DNA of 64,000 nucleotides from Clostridia bacterium (GTDB lineage Bacteria > Bacillota > Clostridia > Oscillospirales > SIG627). Location: assembly GCA_017520825.1 (NCBI GenBank), contig JAFXEX010000026.1:62001-126000 (forward strand), written 5' to 3'. The position numbers were made by a program, and so were the translations under genes. This document shows, piece after piece, positions 8,229-16,700 of the stretch (within the stretch, counting starts at the first letter, position 1; every line of letters begins with the position of its first letter). Under the pieces are notes generated by a model that was not told the DNA's origin, did no database searches, and saw only the letters and a program-made list of their open reading frames with translations.

Positions 8229-9416
8229 TTACAAAATGTATTCTCTCGTTCCTTTTTGAAGCTCTTCCCAAACGGGTGATATCTGTCTGAGATAGTCAAC
8301 CACCTCGGTTACCGAGCTGATGATATAATCCATTTCTTCAACTGTGTTTTCTTCCGAAATAGTCAGTCTCAGCGAGCCGTGAGCAACGTCGTGGGGGAGT
8401 CCTATTGACAAAAGCACGTGGCTGGGATCAAGAGAGCCCGACGTACAGGCAGAGCCCGAGGACGCCTCGATTCCCTTTTCGTCAAGCAGGAGTAAAAGGC
8501 TTTCGCCCTCAATTCCCTCAAAGCATATATTCACGTTGCCCGGAAGTCTCTTTTCCTTATCTCCGTTTACCCTTGAGTGAGGAATTTTTTCAAGTCCCTC
8601 TATAAGCCTGTTACGGAGAGGAATAAGCTTCTTGGCGTTTTCGTCAATTTTTTCTACAGCCTCCTTCATCGCAGCAGTCATTCCTGCAATGCCGGGCAGG
8701 TTTTCCGTTCCTGCTCTCTTTCCTCTTTCCTGGGCGCCACCCTCGATAAGATTGCGCAGATATATTCCCTTACGGCAGTAGAGGAAGCCCACACCCTTGG
8801 GGCCGTGGAATTTGTGAGCCGAAACCGAAAGCATATCTACCTTTAAGGCTTCAACGTCAATGGCGATATGTCCGGCTGCCTGAACTGCATCGGTATGGAA
8901 AATAACGCCTTTATTACGGCATATTTCTCCGATTTCTGCAATGGGCTGAACGGTGCCTATTTCGTTGTTGGCAAACATTACGGTCACCAGAGCCGTGTCC
9001 TCTCTTATTGCCTTTTCTACGTCCTCGGCTTTTACCACGCCGTTTTCGTTAACGTCTATCAGCGTTATTTCAAAGCCCTCTTTTTCAAGCTTGTTCAGGG
9101 TATGAAGCACGGCGTGATGCTCGAACTTTGTGGAAATAATATGCTTTTTGCCCTTCTTCTCGCCTGTTTTTGCTGCAGTTATTATCGCTTGGTTGTCTGC
9201 CTCGCTTCCACCCGACGTAAAGTAAATTTCCTGAGGCTTTGCGTTTATAAGCTCTGCTATTTCACAACGGAGCTTTCCAAGTGCCTCTGCCGCTATCTGA
9301 CCCGTGGTGTTAAGTGACGACGGGTTTCCGTAAATTTCTTCAAAGTAGGGAAGCATAGCGTTGACTGCGCTTTTGCTCACCCTTGTGGTTGCTGCGTTAT
9401 CCGCATATATTCTCAT
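8229..9416 (-). CDS. nifS: Cysteine desulfurase, NifS/IscS type
   Basis: A 395-residue PLP enzyme of aminotransferase class V that takes sulfur from L-cysteine for Fe-S assembly. Visible motifs are NAATTRVS at the N-terminus, [21 protein letters not shown], the PLP lysine in [12 protein letters not shown], and the sulfur-carrying cysteine in [17 protein letters not shown]. The SSGSAC loop is the group I (NifS/IscS) form rather than SufS. It starts inside the last 20 bases of iscR (overlap 9397-9416), which suggests coupled translation. Confidence 0.96.
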   Translation of the reverse strand: MRIYADNAATTRVSKSAVNAMLPYFEEIYGNPSSLNTTGQIAAEALGKLRCEIAELINAKPQEIYFTSGGSEADNQAIITAAKTGEKKGKKHIISTKFEHHAVLHTLNKLEKEGFEITLIDVNENGVVKAEDVEKAIREDTALVTVMFANNEIGTVQPIAEIGEICRNKGVIFHTDAVQAAGHIAIDVEALKVDMLSVSAHKFHGPKGVGFLYCRKGIYLRNLIEGGAQERGKRAGTENLPGIAGMTAAMKEAVEKIDENAKKLIPLRNRLIEGLEKIPHSRVNGDKEKRLPGNVNICFEGIEGESLLLLLDEKGIEASSGSACTSGSLDPSHVLLSIGLPHDVAHGSLRLTISEENTVEEMDYIISSVTEVVDYLRQISPVWEELQKGTREYIL

Positions 9417-9846
9417 GTTTTTTCCCTTCTTTGTTTAAACTTTTTTCCTGTTCCAGAACGTCCTGAAGAGTCGTTCCGTCAATATACTCGTTTATAACCT
9501 TGTTAAGCCCCTCCCAGAAGAAAAGAGTGGGACAGCGACAGCTTTCGGAGCATTGGTTGGGGGAGTCCTCAACGCAGGATATGGGCGCCATAGAGCCCTC
9601 GGTTGCCCTCAGTATTTCTCCCACCGTATATTCCGACGGACTGCGTGACAGCTTGTAGCCACCACTTTTGCCTCGGGTGCTTTTTATCATTTTTGCCGAC
9701 ATCAGCATAGTTATTATCTGTTCAAGGTATTTCGCAGAAACGCCCTGCCTTTCTGCAACACCCTTAAGAGAGGTATACTCCCCGTCGTTCATTGCCAGAT
9801 CGAGCATTATTTTCAAGGCGTAACGCCCTCGTGTAGATATTTTCAA
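9397..9846 (-). CDS. iscR: Rrf2-family Fe-S regulator (IscR-like)
   Basis: A 149-residue winged-helix repressor. The N-terminal DNA-binding part begins [17 protein letters not shown], and the recognition region has VSAKYLEQI and [11 protein letters not shown]. The C-terminal part has Cys91, Cys99, Cys103 and Cys105 ([15 protein letters not shown]), placed as in IscR for binding a [2Fe-2S] cluster; there is one more cysteine than the usual three. It most likely senses Fe-S status and represses its own operon. The start is TTG at 9846, set by a good Shine-Dalgarno (GAGGTGATAA) directly before it; no ATG fits. The divergent 5' neighbour is the winged-helix gene at 9990. Confidence 0.92.
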   Translation of the reverse strand: MKISTRGRYALKIMLDLAMNDGEYTSLKGVAERQGVSAKYLEQIITMLMSAKMIKSTRGKSGGYKLSRSPSEYTVGEILRATEGSMAPISCVEDSPNQCSESCRCPTLFFWEGLNKVINEYIDGTTLQDVLEQEKSLNKEGKKHENICG

Positions 9847-9871
9847 ATTATCACCTCTGTTCTAATTACGC

Positions 9872-9900
9872 ATTATACCATAGGTTTAGTAGGAATTCAA
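9872..9900 (-). promoter_or_regulatory. Promoter and probable IscR operator of the iscR operon
   Basis: Read on the minus strand: TTGAAT (9900-9895), 17 bases, TATAAT (9877-9872), with an extended -10 (TGG). The spacer contains CCTACTAAACCTATGG, an imperfect dyad with flanking AT-CC and GG-AT symmetry. It lies where an autorepressing Rrf2 protein would bind. The promoter is clear; the operator is inference. Confidence 0.7.
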
Positions 9901-9930
9901 GTATTAAACGCTAAAAACTGTAATTATTGT

Positions 9931-9959
9931 TTGACTTTTTTGTAAAAAGAATGTATAAT
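9931..9959 (+). promoter_or_regulatory. Promoter of the winged-helix gene
   Basis: TTGACT (9931-9936), a 17-base spacer and TATAAT (9954-9959). Transcription would begin near 9966. This rules out any translation start upstream of 9966 and supports ATG 9990. Confidence 0.8.
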
Positions 9960-9989
9960 ACTTATCGCACAAAGAGAAAGGATTTCCCT

Positions 9990-10613
9990 ATGAACGTAAA
10001 TATTCCCGAAAAATACCGAACCGAATTTGATAAAGCAACCGATTTTGCCGTTGAAAAGCAGGTCTTTGCACCATCAGAGCTTGCAGAGCATCTGGGCACC
10101 GGCGTTCTGGTGGCATCAATTATGGTGGGCTATATGGAAAAGGCAGGCTTCGTTACCAAGGGTAAGAGCGACGACGTAAGACGCGTAAAAATATCGCTTG
10201 AGGAATGGGACGCCATTGACAGAGACATTGAGCGCTTCGTACCACCTTACGAGCCCGAGCCCCAGGTCTTTACGGCTGACACCGAGGATAACACCGAAAT
10301 TGACTTTACCGATATTCTGTCGGCAGAAACAGCCCTTTTCAACAAGAAGCTTGGCACCGAAAACGGACTTATCACTATTACCGACAAGGAAGGCAAAATT
10401 GCTATTGCGCCCGAGGATATTGCCACTCTGTTTCTTCACAGAGGAGGACTTTTTGCAAAGGGAACGCTTACCCTTTCTCCCGATAGAGAGACTCCCGTCA
10501 AGGCAAAGCTGAGAGCCGACACCCTTGCGTTTAAAAAGCGTGATTACAATCAGGTTAAAGCGCTTGCGCAGGGGATTGCTGAAAAACTGGGCGTAGAAAT
10601 AACGGAATTTTAA
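9990..10613 (+). CDS. Winged-helix protein with a PH-like C-terminal domain, unknown role
   Basis: 207 residues from ATG 9990 (ribosome binding site GAAAGGATTTCCCT). Residues about 10-70 resemble the FtsK gamma winged helix (ATDFAVEKQVFAPSELAEH, then IMVGYMEKAGFV), which in FtsK reads KOPS sites; here it stands alone, without motor domain. The middle (about 75-120) is acidic and probably flexible. Residues about 120-207 form a beta-rich segment (LITITDKEGKIAIAPEDI, then GTLTLSPD and a final helix) that resembles small bacterial PH-like domains such as DUF4429. No enzyme motif is seen. A DNA-binding or adaptor role is inference. It has its own promoter and terminator. Confidence 0.75.
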   Translation: MNVNIPEKYRTEFDKATDFAVEKQVFAPSELAEHLGTGVLVASIMVGYMEKAGFVTKGKSDDVRRVKISLEEWDAIDRDIERFVPPYEPEPQVFTADTEDNTEIDFTDILSAETALFNKKLGTENGLITITDKEGKIAIAPEDIATLFLHRGGLFAKGTLTLSPDRETPVKAKLRADTLAFKKRDYNQVKALAQGIAEKLGVEITEF

Positions 10614-10620
10614 TCAAAAT

Positions 10621-10651
10621 ACGGCAGGAAATCCCTGCCGTTATCTTTTTG
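10621..10651 (+). terminator. Intrinsic terminator
   Basis: ACGGCAGG (10621-10628) pairs with CCTGCCGT (10634-10641), followed by TATCTTTTT. It ends the winged-helix transcript. Confidence 0.85.
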
Positions 10652-10695
10652 TGTTAAATTTGCGTAAAGATTTTCCTTCTAAAGCGCCCGTTTTG

Positions 10696-10724
10696 TTGAC
10701 CTATAGCCGAAAAAAGTGTAAAAT
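10696..10724 (+). promoter_or_regulatory. Promoter of the alaS operon
   Basis: TTGACC (10696-10701), 17 bases, TAAAAT (10719-10724). The leader would be only about 40 bases, so there is no room for a T-box, which often controls alaS in Firmicutes. Confidence 0.68.
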
Positions 10725-10770
10725 AAATATATATGCGAAAAAATGTATTTAAACGAAAGGATAATCCAAA

Positions 10771-13386
10771 ATGAAATGGACATCACTTAACGACCTCAGA
10801 GAAGCATATCTTTCCTTCTTTGAGTCAAAGGGACATTTAAGACTTCAGAGCTTTTCTCTCGTTCCTCAGAATGACAATTCACTGCTTCTCATAAATTCGG
10901 GTATGGCACCTATGAAGCCCTATTTCAAGGGTACCAAGGAGCCTCCTCGCAAGAGAGTTACCACCTGTCAGAAGTGTATAAGAACACCCGACCTTGAAAA
11001 CGTTGGTAAGACGGCGCGTCACGGCACTTATTTTGAAATGCTGGGCAACTTCTCCTTCGGCGATTATTTTAAAAACGAGGCTATTCCGTGGGCGTGGGAG
11101 TTTTTGACACAGACTCTTGAAATCCCTGCAGAGCTTCTCTGGCCATCTATCTACGAGGAGGACGAAGAAGCCTTTGACATATGGACGAAGGTTGTGGGCG
11201 TTCCTGCCGAAAAGGTAGTAAGAATGGGCAAGGCAGACAACTTCTGGGAGCACGGAAGCGGACCCTGTGGACCCTGCTCCGAAATATACTTTGACCGTGG
11301 TGAAAAATACGGCTGTGGCTCGCCCGACTGTAAGCCCGGCTGTGAGTGTGACAGATATATGGAAATCTGGAACAACGTATTCACACAGTTTGACAACGAC
11401 GGCAACGGTAATTATACCGAATTGAGCCAGAAGAATATAGATACCGGTATGGGTCTTGAAAGACTTGCCTGCGTAATGCAGGGAGTTGACAATCTTTTCG
11501 AGGTAGACACCGTAAGAAAGATACTTGATACCGTTTGCTCCTACTCCTCAAAGACCTACGGCTCGGATTACAGCAACGACGTTTCCATACGTATTATTAC
11601 AGACCATATCAGAAGCTCCACCTTTATGATTGGTGACGGCGTTATGCCTTCAAACGAGGGCAGAGGCTACGTTCTTCGCCGTCTTATCAGACGAGCTGCC
11701 CGTCACGGCAGACTTATCGGCATAAAGGGAGCCTTCCTCAATAAGCTTTCAGAGGTAGTAATTGAATGTAACGAGGGCGCATACCCCGAGCTTCGTGAAA
11801 AGGCTGACTATATCAAGAAGATACTTTCCATAGAGGAAGAGCGCTTTGACGCTACCATAGATGCAGGACTTGCCATTCTTTCTGGCTTCGTTGCCGAAGC
11901 AAAGGAAAAGGGCGAAAGCGTTCTGTCGGGTGATAAGGCTTTCAAGCTTTACGACACCTTTGGCTTCCCCATAGACCTTACCCGTGAAATTATCGGGGAG
12001 GACGGCATGACCATTGACGACGACGCCTTCAACGCTCTTATGACCGAGCAGAAGGAGCGCGCGAGAGCAAATCGCAAGGCAGGGGGAGGCTGGGACAACA
12101 CCCAGGCAAGCCTTATTGAAGGACTTGCGAAGACCGAGTTCAAGGGATATACCTCTACTCAGTGCGAGGGCAAGGTGCTTGCAATTATCGCAGACGGTAT
12201 GAGAGTTGATACAGTAAGCGAGGGCGAGGCAATAATCGTTCTTGATGCTACTGCCTTCTACGGAGAGGGTGGTGGTCAGGTTGGTGACAAGGGCGTTCTC
12301 CGTGTAAACGGCGTTGAGCTTGAAGTGGTTGACACCAAGAAGCAGGACGGCGTATACCTTCACGACTGTGAAATTACTGCACCTATCAGCGTAGGCGACA
12401 AGGTTACGGCTGAAATAGACGTGGCTCGCCGTCAGGCAATAGCTCGCAATCACTCTGCAGCTCATCTTCTTCAATCGGCTTTGAGAAGAGTGCTGGGTGA
12501 CCACGTTGAGCAGGCAGGCTCCTACGTTGACGAAAACAGAGTAAGATTTGACTTTAAGCATTTTGCTCCTATGACTGCAGAGGAAATAGCAGAGGTTGAA
12601 AAGCTTGTAAATGAGTTTATTCTCGGGGCAAATGCAGTTGAAACTATAGAAACCGACCCCGAAACGGCAAAGGCAATGGGTGCTACGGCGCTCTTCGGTG
12701 AGAAGTACGGCAAGACCGTAAGACTTGTGAGAATGGGCGAGGTTTCGGCAGAGCTTTGTGGAGGTACTCACCTTAAAAACACTGCAGAGGCAGGACTTTT
12801 CAAGGTGCTTTCAGAGTCCTCTGTTGCTGCAGGCATCAGAAGAATTGAGGGTACCACAGGACAGGGAGTGCTTACGCTTCTTGCTGAAAAGGAGGCAATT
12901 CTCCGTGAGTGCGCAGCAGTTGCAAGAGCAAACGACACCGGCTCGCTGGTTGCAAAGGTAAACGCTATAGTGACAGAGCTTCGTGAAACAAAGAGCGAGG
13001 TTGAGTCACTTCACGCAAAGGCAGCTGCAAATGCAGGCGCAGCCCTTGAAGCGTCTATTATAAAAACAGATAAATATTCTCTTCTCTTCGGCGAAATCAA
13101 GGACGCAAAGGCAGATGCCCTGAGAGGAGAGGGAGACAGACTCCGTGATAAGTATTCCGATATAGTCGGCGTGCTTTATTCAGTAAACGACGGCAAAATA
13201 ATATTTGCATCCTTCTGTGGTAAGGACGCCCTTGCAAACGGCGCCCACGCAGGAAACGTACTGAAAACAATTTCGCCCATCGTAGGTGGTGGTGGAGGTG
13301 GCCGTCCCGACAGTGCATCTTCGGGAGGAAAAGACCCCTCAAAGCTTGGCGAGGCAAAGGAAAAATTCATTGAAATGATGAAATAA
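10771..13386 (+). CDS. alaS: Alanyl-tRNA synthetase
   Basis: An 871-residue class II synthetase that charges tRNA-Ala. The N-terminal catalytic domain starts LREAYLSFFESKGHLRL and contains the aminoacylation core. The editing domain carries the four metal ligands His561, His565 (HSAAH), Cys663 and His667 (CGGTH), which clear mischarged Ser and Gly. The C-terminal DHHA1 domain ends with the glycine-rich GGGGGGRPDSASSGGKDP. Length is normal for the family. It heads a likely operon with hinT (10 bases downstream), holA and rnmV. ATG 10771 follows CGAAAGGATAATCCAA. Confidence 0.98.
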   Translation: MKWTSLNDLREAYLSFFESKGHLRLQSFSLVPQNDNSLLLINSGMAPMKPYFKGTKEPPRKRVTTCQKCIRTPDLENVGKTARHGTYFEMLGNFSFGDYFKNEAIPWAWEFLTQTLEIPAELLWPSIYEEDEEAFDIWTKVVGVPAEKVVRMGKADNFWEHGSGPCGPCSEIYFDRGEKYGCGSPDCKPGCECDRYMEIWNNVFTQFDNDGNGNYTELSQKNIDTGMGLERLACVMQGVDNLFEVDTVRKILDTVCSYSSKTYGSDYSNDVSIRIITDHIRSSTFMIGDGVMPSNEGRGYVLRRLIRRAARHGRLIGIKGAFLNKLSEVVIECNEGAYPELREKADYIKKILSIEEERFDATIDAGLAILSGFVAEAKEKGESVLSGDKAFKLYDTFGFPIDLTREIIGEDGMTIDDDAFNALMTEQKERARANRKAGGGWDNTQASLIEGLAKTEFKGYTSTQCEGKVLAIIADGMRVDTVSEGEAIIVLDATAFYGEGGGQVGDKGVLRVNGVELEVVDTKKQDGVYLHDCEITAPISVGDKVTAEIDVARRQAIARNHSAAHLLQSALRRVLGDHVEQAGSYVDENRVRFDFKHFAPMTAEEIAEVEKLVNEFILGANAVETIETDPETAKAMGATALFGEKYGKTVRLVRMGEVSAELCGGTHLKNTAEAGLFKVLSESSVAAGIRRIEGTTGQGVLTLLAEKEAILRECAAVARANDTGSLVAKVNAIVTELRETKSEVESLHAKAAANAGAALEASIIKTDKYSLLFGEIKDAKADALRGEGDRLRDKYSDIVGVLYSVNDGKIIFASFCGKDALANGAHAGNVLKTISPIVGGGGGGRPDSASSGGKDPSKLGEAKEKFIEMMK

Positions 13387-13396
13387 AGGAGAAAAT

Positions 13397-13735
13397 ATGG
13401 ATTGTTTATTTTGTGCCATCGTAAAGGGTGACATCCCATCGACAAAGGTTTATGAGGACGAAAAAATTCTTGCATTCAGAGACATAAATCCACAGGCGCC
13501 AACTCACGTGCTTGTAATACCCAAGACTCATATTCCGTCGGTTGACGGAATAAACGCCGAAAATTCGGCAATCGTTGCTCATATATTTGAAGCTATACCC
13601 CAAATTGCCAAGGCAGAGGGTCTTACAGAGGGCTACAGAGTAGTTTCCAACTGTGGAGATCACGCCTGCCAGAGCGTTAAGCATCTTCACTTCCACGTTC
13701 TTGGTGGAAAACAGCTTGCGGACAGTATGGCATAA
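13397..13735 (+). CDS. hinT: Histidine-triad nucleotide hydrolase, HinT type
   Basis: A 112-residue HIT protein that hydrolyses adenosine 5'-phosphoramidates, including acyl- and lysyl-adenylates. The triad His96-x-His98-x-His100 is in VKHLHFHVLGG, and Cys3 and Cys6 (CLFC) begin the protein as in Zn-binding HinT forms. The N-terminal DCLFCAIVKGDIPSTKVYED is classical. Its place directly after alaS fits a role in clearing aminoacyl-adenylate by-products, though that link is inference. Its stop codon shares one base with the holA start. Confidence 0.95.
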   Translation: MDCLFCAIVKGDIPSTKVYEDEKILAFRDINPQAPTHVLVIPKTHIPSVDGINAENSAIVAHIFEAIPQIAKAEGLTEGYRVVSNCGDHACQSVKHLHFHVLGGKQLADSMA

Positions 13736-14781
13736 TGGCATACTTTGAAAAAAAGGACGAGGTCAAGGAGCTTCGGGACAAGATAAAATTCGACCCCGAG
13801 GGAGCATATCTCTTCTGGGGCGAGGAGGAATACCTCAAGCGCTATTACCTTGACGAGTTAAGAAAGCTTATTTCGGACGAGGGAATGGAGGAATTCAATA
13901 AAACGGTATTGGATTTTCTTCACGGCGATACACTCAAGGACCTTGAGGAAGCCGTTGATTCCCTTCCCGTTATGGCAAGCCGAAAAATCATCGAGGTCTG
14001 GGGAATGCCCCTTCTCAATCTGAAAAAAGATGAAGAAAAAAGGCTTGTGGACGCAGTTAAAAGAGTGGGTGACGGAACTATTCTCGTCATCTTCTCAAGA
14101 GCCACCGAGCTTGACCTGAAGCCCAAGAAAAACCGTGAGCGAGAGCTGATAAAAAAGCTTTCCGACAGTATGACGGTTACCGAATTTCCAAGACAGACCG
14201 AGCAAAAGCTGTTGTCCTGGGTGGATAAGATATTCCGTGTTGCCGAGGTCAGAATAAGTGACGTAAATATTACGAAAATGATAAATCTTTGCGATTACAG
14301 TATGACAAGACTGAAAAACGACGCAGAGAAGCTTATTGCCTATTGTAAATTCAATAAAATCCCCTCTGTTCCCGATGAGATAATCAGCCTTTTCGTAAAG
14401 CCCTGCGCTGAAAACGAGATTTGGGACTTTTCGGACGCAGTGGTGAAAAGAGCAAAGAAAGAGGCGCTTACTATTCTGGAAAATCTGCGCATACAGAGAC
14501 TTGACCCCATCGTAATCGTTTCTGTGATAGGTAAGACGCTTACTGCCATTGCCACAGTAAAGTCGGCAAAAAGCAGTATGACCGACAAGGATTTGAATAA
14601 GCTTGCCGACCTTAAGGGCGAATGGCAGGTAAAGAGATACCGTCAGAATATGGACGGCTGGAGCGAGGAAAGGCTTAAAAGGGCAACCGAGCTCACCTTC
14701 AGGTGTGAAGAGGACTTGAAAAGCACCACAACTCCCGAATACGTTTTAGTCGAATCTCTTGTAACGGCAATATTGGAGTGA
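13735..14781 (+). CDS. holA: DNA polymerase III delta subunit
   Basis: A 348-residue clamp-loader subunit that opens the beta sliding clamp. The fold begins with AYLFWGEEEYLKRYYLDEL, the usual N-terminal motif of HolA (E. coli and Bacillus YqeN type); LDFLHGDTLKDLEEAVDSLP follows, then AAA+-like strands without a Walker A lysine. The C-terminal helical collar includes RLKNDAEKLIAYCK and the RLKRATELTFRCEEDLKST stretch. Length fits the family. Start ATG 13735 overlaps the hinT TAA by one base. Confidence 0.94.
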   Translation: MAYFEKKDEVKELRDKIKFDPEGAYLFWGEEEYLKRYYLDELRKLISDEGMEEFNKTVLDFLHGDTLKDLEEAVDSLPVMASRKIIEVWGMPLLNLKKDEEKRLVDAVKRVGDGTILVIFSRATELDLKPKKNRERELIKKLSDSMTVTEFPRQTEQKLLSWVDKIFRVAEVRISDVNITKMINLCDYSMTRLKNDAEKLIAYCKFNKIPSVPDEIISLFVKPCAENEIWDFSDAVVKRAKKEALTILENLRIQRLDPIVIVSVIGKTLTAIATVKSAKSSMTDKDLNKLADLKGEWQVKRYRQNMDGWSEERLKRATELTFRCEEDLKSTTTPEYVLVESLVTAILE

Positions 14782-14785
14782 CGGT

Positions 14786-15361
14786 ATGAAAATACCCGTA
14801 AAGGAATTGGTAGTCTGCGAGGGCAGATACGATAAAATCAAGCTTGATTCGGTGCTTGACGCCGACATAATAACCCTTGACGGCTTCGGCATCTTCAAAA
14901 GCGACGAAAAGAAGGCGCTTTTGAGAGAGGCATCGAAAAAGCGTGGTATTATAGTGGTTACCGATAGCGATTCGGCAGGAATGGTTATAAGAAACTATAT
15001 AAAAAACATCACGGGAAACGTGGGAGTGCATCATCTGTACACCCCGAGAATAGAGGGCAAGGAAAGACGGAAGCCCCATGCCTCAAAGGAGGGTATCCTC
15101 GGAGTTGAGGGAATTGACACCGACACGCTGAAGGGTATGTTCGAAGCCTTTAAGTCTGACCGTCAACCACCTAAAATCACCAGAGCAATGCTCTACGAGG
15201 ACGGCTTTATGGGACGTGACGGCTCGGCAGAGCGCCGTGAAAGGCTGTGTGAAGCCCTTGGCTTGCCCCATAATATGAGCGTTTCGGCTCTGTTGCAGGC
15301 GCTTGCCATTGTTACCACAGAGGAAGAGTATAAGACGCTTTGCGATAAAATGCAGAATTAA
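14786..15361 (+). CDS. rnmV: Ribonuclease M5 (5S rRNA maturation)
   Basis: A 191-residue TOPRIM nuclease that trims both ends of precursor 5S rRNA in low-GC Gram-positives, with ribosomal protein L18 as cofactor. Metal-binding residues are Glu12 (VVCEGRYD) and the Asp60-x-Asp62 pair (VVTDSDSAG). The loop RIEGKERRKPHASKEGILGVEG is characteristic of the RNase M5 subfamily. It starts 4 bases after holA and ends the alaS transcription unit as far as visible. No 5S gene is in the window. Confidence 0.95.
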   Translation: MKIPVKELVVCEGRYDKIKLDSVLDADIITLDGFGIFKSDEKKALLREASKKRGIIVVTDSDSAGMVIRNYIKNITGNVGVHHLYTPRIEGKERRKPHASKEGILGVEGIDTDTLKGMFEAFKSDRQPPKITRAMLYEDGFMGRDGSAERRERLCEALGLPHNMSVSALLQALAIVTTEEEYKTLCDKMQN

Positions 15362-15362
15362 A

Positions 15363-15480
15363 GACAATTTTCTGCGAAAATTTTCTTTGATTGAAAATTT
15401 GCCAGAGGCAAATTAACATTAATTGTGCATTGTGAATTGTGCACTGTGCATTGATAAGCTTTCACCCAAAAGACACACTG
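15363..15480. repeat. Dispersed structured intergenic repeat, copy A
   Basis: This segment reappears at 21925-22043 with about 90% identity by eye. It has hairpin 1 (AATTTTC-TGC-GAAAATT, 15366-15382), hairpin 2 (AATTTGCC-AGA-GGCAAATT, 15396-15414), then a repeated-word tract of TGTGCATTGTGAATTGTGCA type and a final TTTTCACCCAAAAGACAC-like box. Hairpin 1 differs between copies but stays perfectly paired, which supports structure. No protein is encoded. Confidence 0.85.
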
Positions 15481-15592
15481 TAACAAAAGGCGGGAGTTTT
15501 GGAGGGAAAATCGCATATCCCGAAGCCGTAAATTTATCACAGCAACAAAAGGTATCAGGTTTGGTGGGAGATTTGTCAATCCCGAAGCCGTA
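15476..15592. repeat. Two-unit tandem repeat, 62-bp period
   Basis: Units at 15476-15530 and 15538-15592 align at an exact shift of 62. Shared words are CACxGxAACAAAAGG at the start and CCCGAAGCCGTA at the end, with a diverged middle (TTTGGAGGGA against TTTGGTGGGA). Only two units are present and no spacer logic is seen, so it is not a CRISPR array. Function unknown. Confidence 0.75.
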
Positions 15593-15807
15593 GCCGTACA
15601 CCTGTACGGCAGTGCAAGGGAGGGGCAAAAGAAAAGGCATAAATAAAATCCGCAGGATTTTTACCTTGAAAGCTTATAGCAAGGGATAGAAATTGATGAA
15701 TTTAAGCTTTTGTTATTGAAATTCTATTTGTAACAATTACATAATACTTGCCTTTTCGGTCTCACCCAAAGATGATACCGTAAGACAACATAAGGAGAAA
15801 GAAATAT
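15593..15807 (+). other. Long AT-rich leader of yicC with a palindrome and a repeat tail
   Basis: GCCGTAC-ACCT-GTACGGC (15593-15610) forms a perfect hairpin. A weak promoter candidate is TTGAAA (15716-15721), 18 bases, CATAAT (15740-15745). At 15766-15795 the sequence TCACCCAAAG and CCGTAAGACAAC resembles the 3' box of the dispersed repeats at 15460 and 22026. It ends right before the yicC ribosome binding site (ATAAGGAGAAAG). I see no open frame with a start and ribosome binding site here. Confidence 0.5.
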
Positions 15808-16686
15808 ATGTTAAAGAGTATGACGGGATATGGCAGAGCCATCCTGGAAAAAGAAGGAATGGAGCTTACCTTTGAGGTAAAGAGTGTAAACAACCGTTAC
15901 CTTGACACCTCGGTAAGACTTCCCAGAGCCTTCGGCTATTTAGAGGACAAAATAAAAAAGGAGATAGGCGCTCACACCTCACGAGGCAAGGCAGACGCAT
16001 ATCTTTCTATAAACGTAATAGAGGACAGACTGACCAAGGTTACCGTCAATTACCCACTTTTTGAAAGCTATCTTGCAGTGTTCAGCGAGGTAAAGGAAAA
16101 GTATGGGCTTCGTGACGACACGGCAGTCTCCACCGTTATGAAGCTTCCCGACGTTGTGGGCACGAAAAGCGACGAGGAGGACGAAGAGAAAATAACTGCC
16201 CTTCTTCGAGAGGTAATGGGAACGGCCCTTGACAGCTACGATAAAATGCGAGAAACCGAGGGCAAAAAGCTTTACGACGATATAAGCGAAAAGCTTGACA
16301 GAATAGAAGAAATCCGTCAGGAAATCGCAAAGCTTTCCCCCGAATCCGTAAAGGCCTACGAGGCAAGACTCCGTGCAAGAATTGAGGAGCTTCTCGGCAA
16401 TACTGCCTACGACGAAACCAGAGTGATAACCGAGGTGGCGCTCTACGCCGATAAGGTAGCCGTAGACGAGGAAATTACCCGACTTGGAAGCCACCTGGCA
16501 CAGTTCAGAAGCATAATGGACGCAAACGCCCCTGCAGGCAGAAAGCTTGACTTTTTGACCCAGGAAATAAACCGAGAGGTCAACACCATCGGTTCGAAAT
16601 GCTGTGAGCTTGAAATAACCAAGCTGGTAGTAGACGCCAAGAGTGAAATTGAAAAAATAAGAGAACAGATACAAAACGTAGAATAA
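15808..16686 (+). CDS. yicC: YicC/YloC-family endoribonuclease
   Basis: A 292-residue protein of the YicC family, known as an endoribonuclease acting on some RNAs. The N-terminus MLKSMTGYGRA and the pair VKSVNNRYLDTSVRLPR are family hallmarks. The C-terminus has LDFLTQEINREVNTIGSKC and a final helix with AKSEIEKIREQIQNVE. Length is normal. It opens the conserved Firmicute order yicC-remA-gmk-rpoZ. ATG 15808 follows AAGGAGAAAGAAATAT. Confidence 0.95.
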   Translation: MLKSMTGYGRAILEKEGMELTFEVKSVNNRYLDTSVRLPRAFGYLEDKIKKEIGAHTSRGKADAYLSINVIEDRLTKVTVNYPLFESYLAVFSEVKEKYGLRDDTAVSTVMKLPDVVGTKSDEEDEEKITALLREVMGTALDSYDKMRETEGKKLYDDISEKLDRIEEIRQEIAKLSPESVKAYEARLRARIEELLGNTAYDETRVITEVALYADKVAVDEEITRLGSHLAQFRSIMDANAPAGRKLDFLTQEINREVNTIGSKCCELEITKLVVDAKSEIEKIREQIQNVE

Positions 16687-16700
16687 GTGGGAGATTGTTT

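Noticed and set aside
9927..9989. A longer N-terminus for the winged-helix protein from TTG 9927
   Set aside because: It runs through the -35 and -10 elements at 9931-9959, upstream of the transcription start. ATG 9990 has a proper ribosome binding site.
10725..10770. A T-box leader for alaS
   Set aside because: The leader is about 40 bases and has no specifier stem, T-box sequence or terminator.
11749..12771. A 340-codon open frame antisense to alaS
   Set aside because: It has no ribosome binding site or family resemblance, and its composition mirrors alaS codon bias. It is a shadow of the coding strand.
15476..15592. A short CRISPR array
   Set aside because: Only two units, the similarity covers the whole 62 bases rather than a repeat with distinct spacers, and no cas genes are present.
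15358..15640. Small open frames antisense in the repeat-rich gap before yicC
   Set aside because: They read through the hairpins and the low-complexity TGTGCATTGTG tract, and the same peptide words recur in the purM-purN gap. They are by-products of the repeat.
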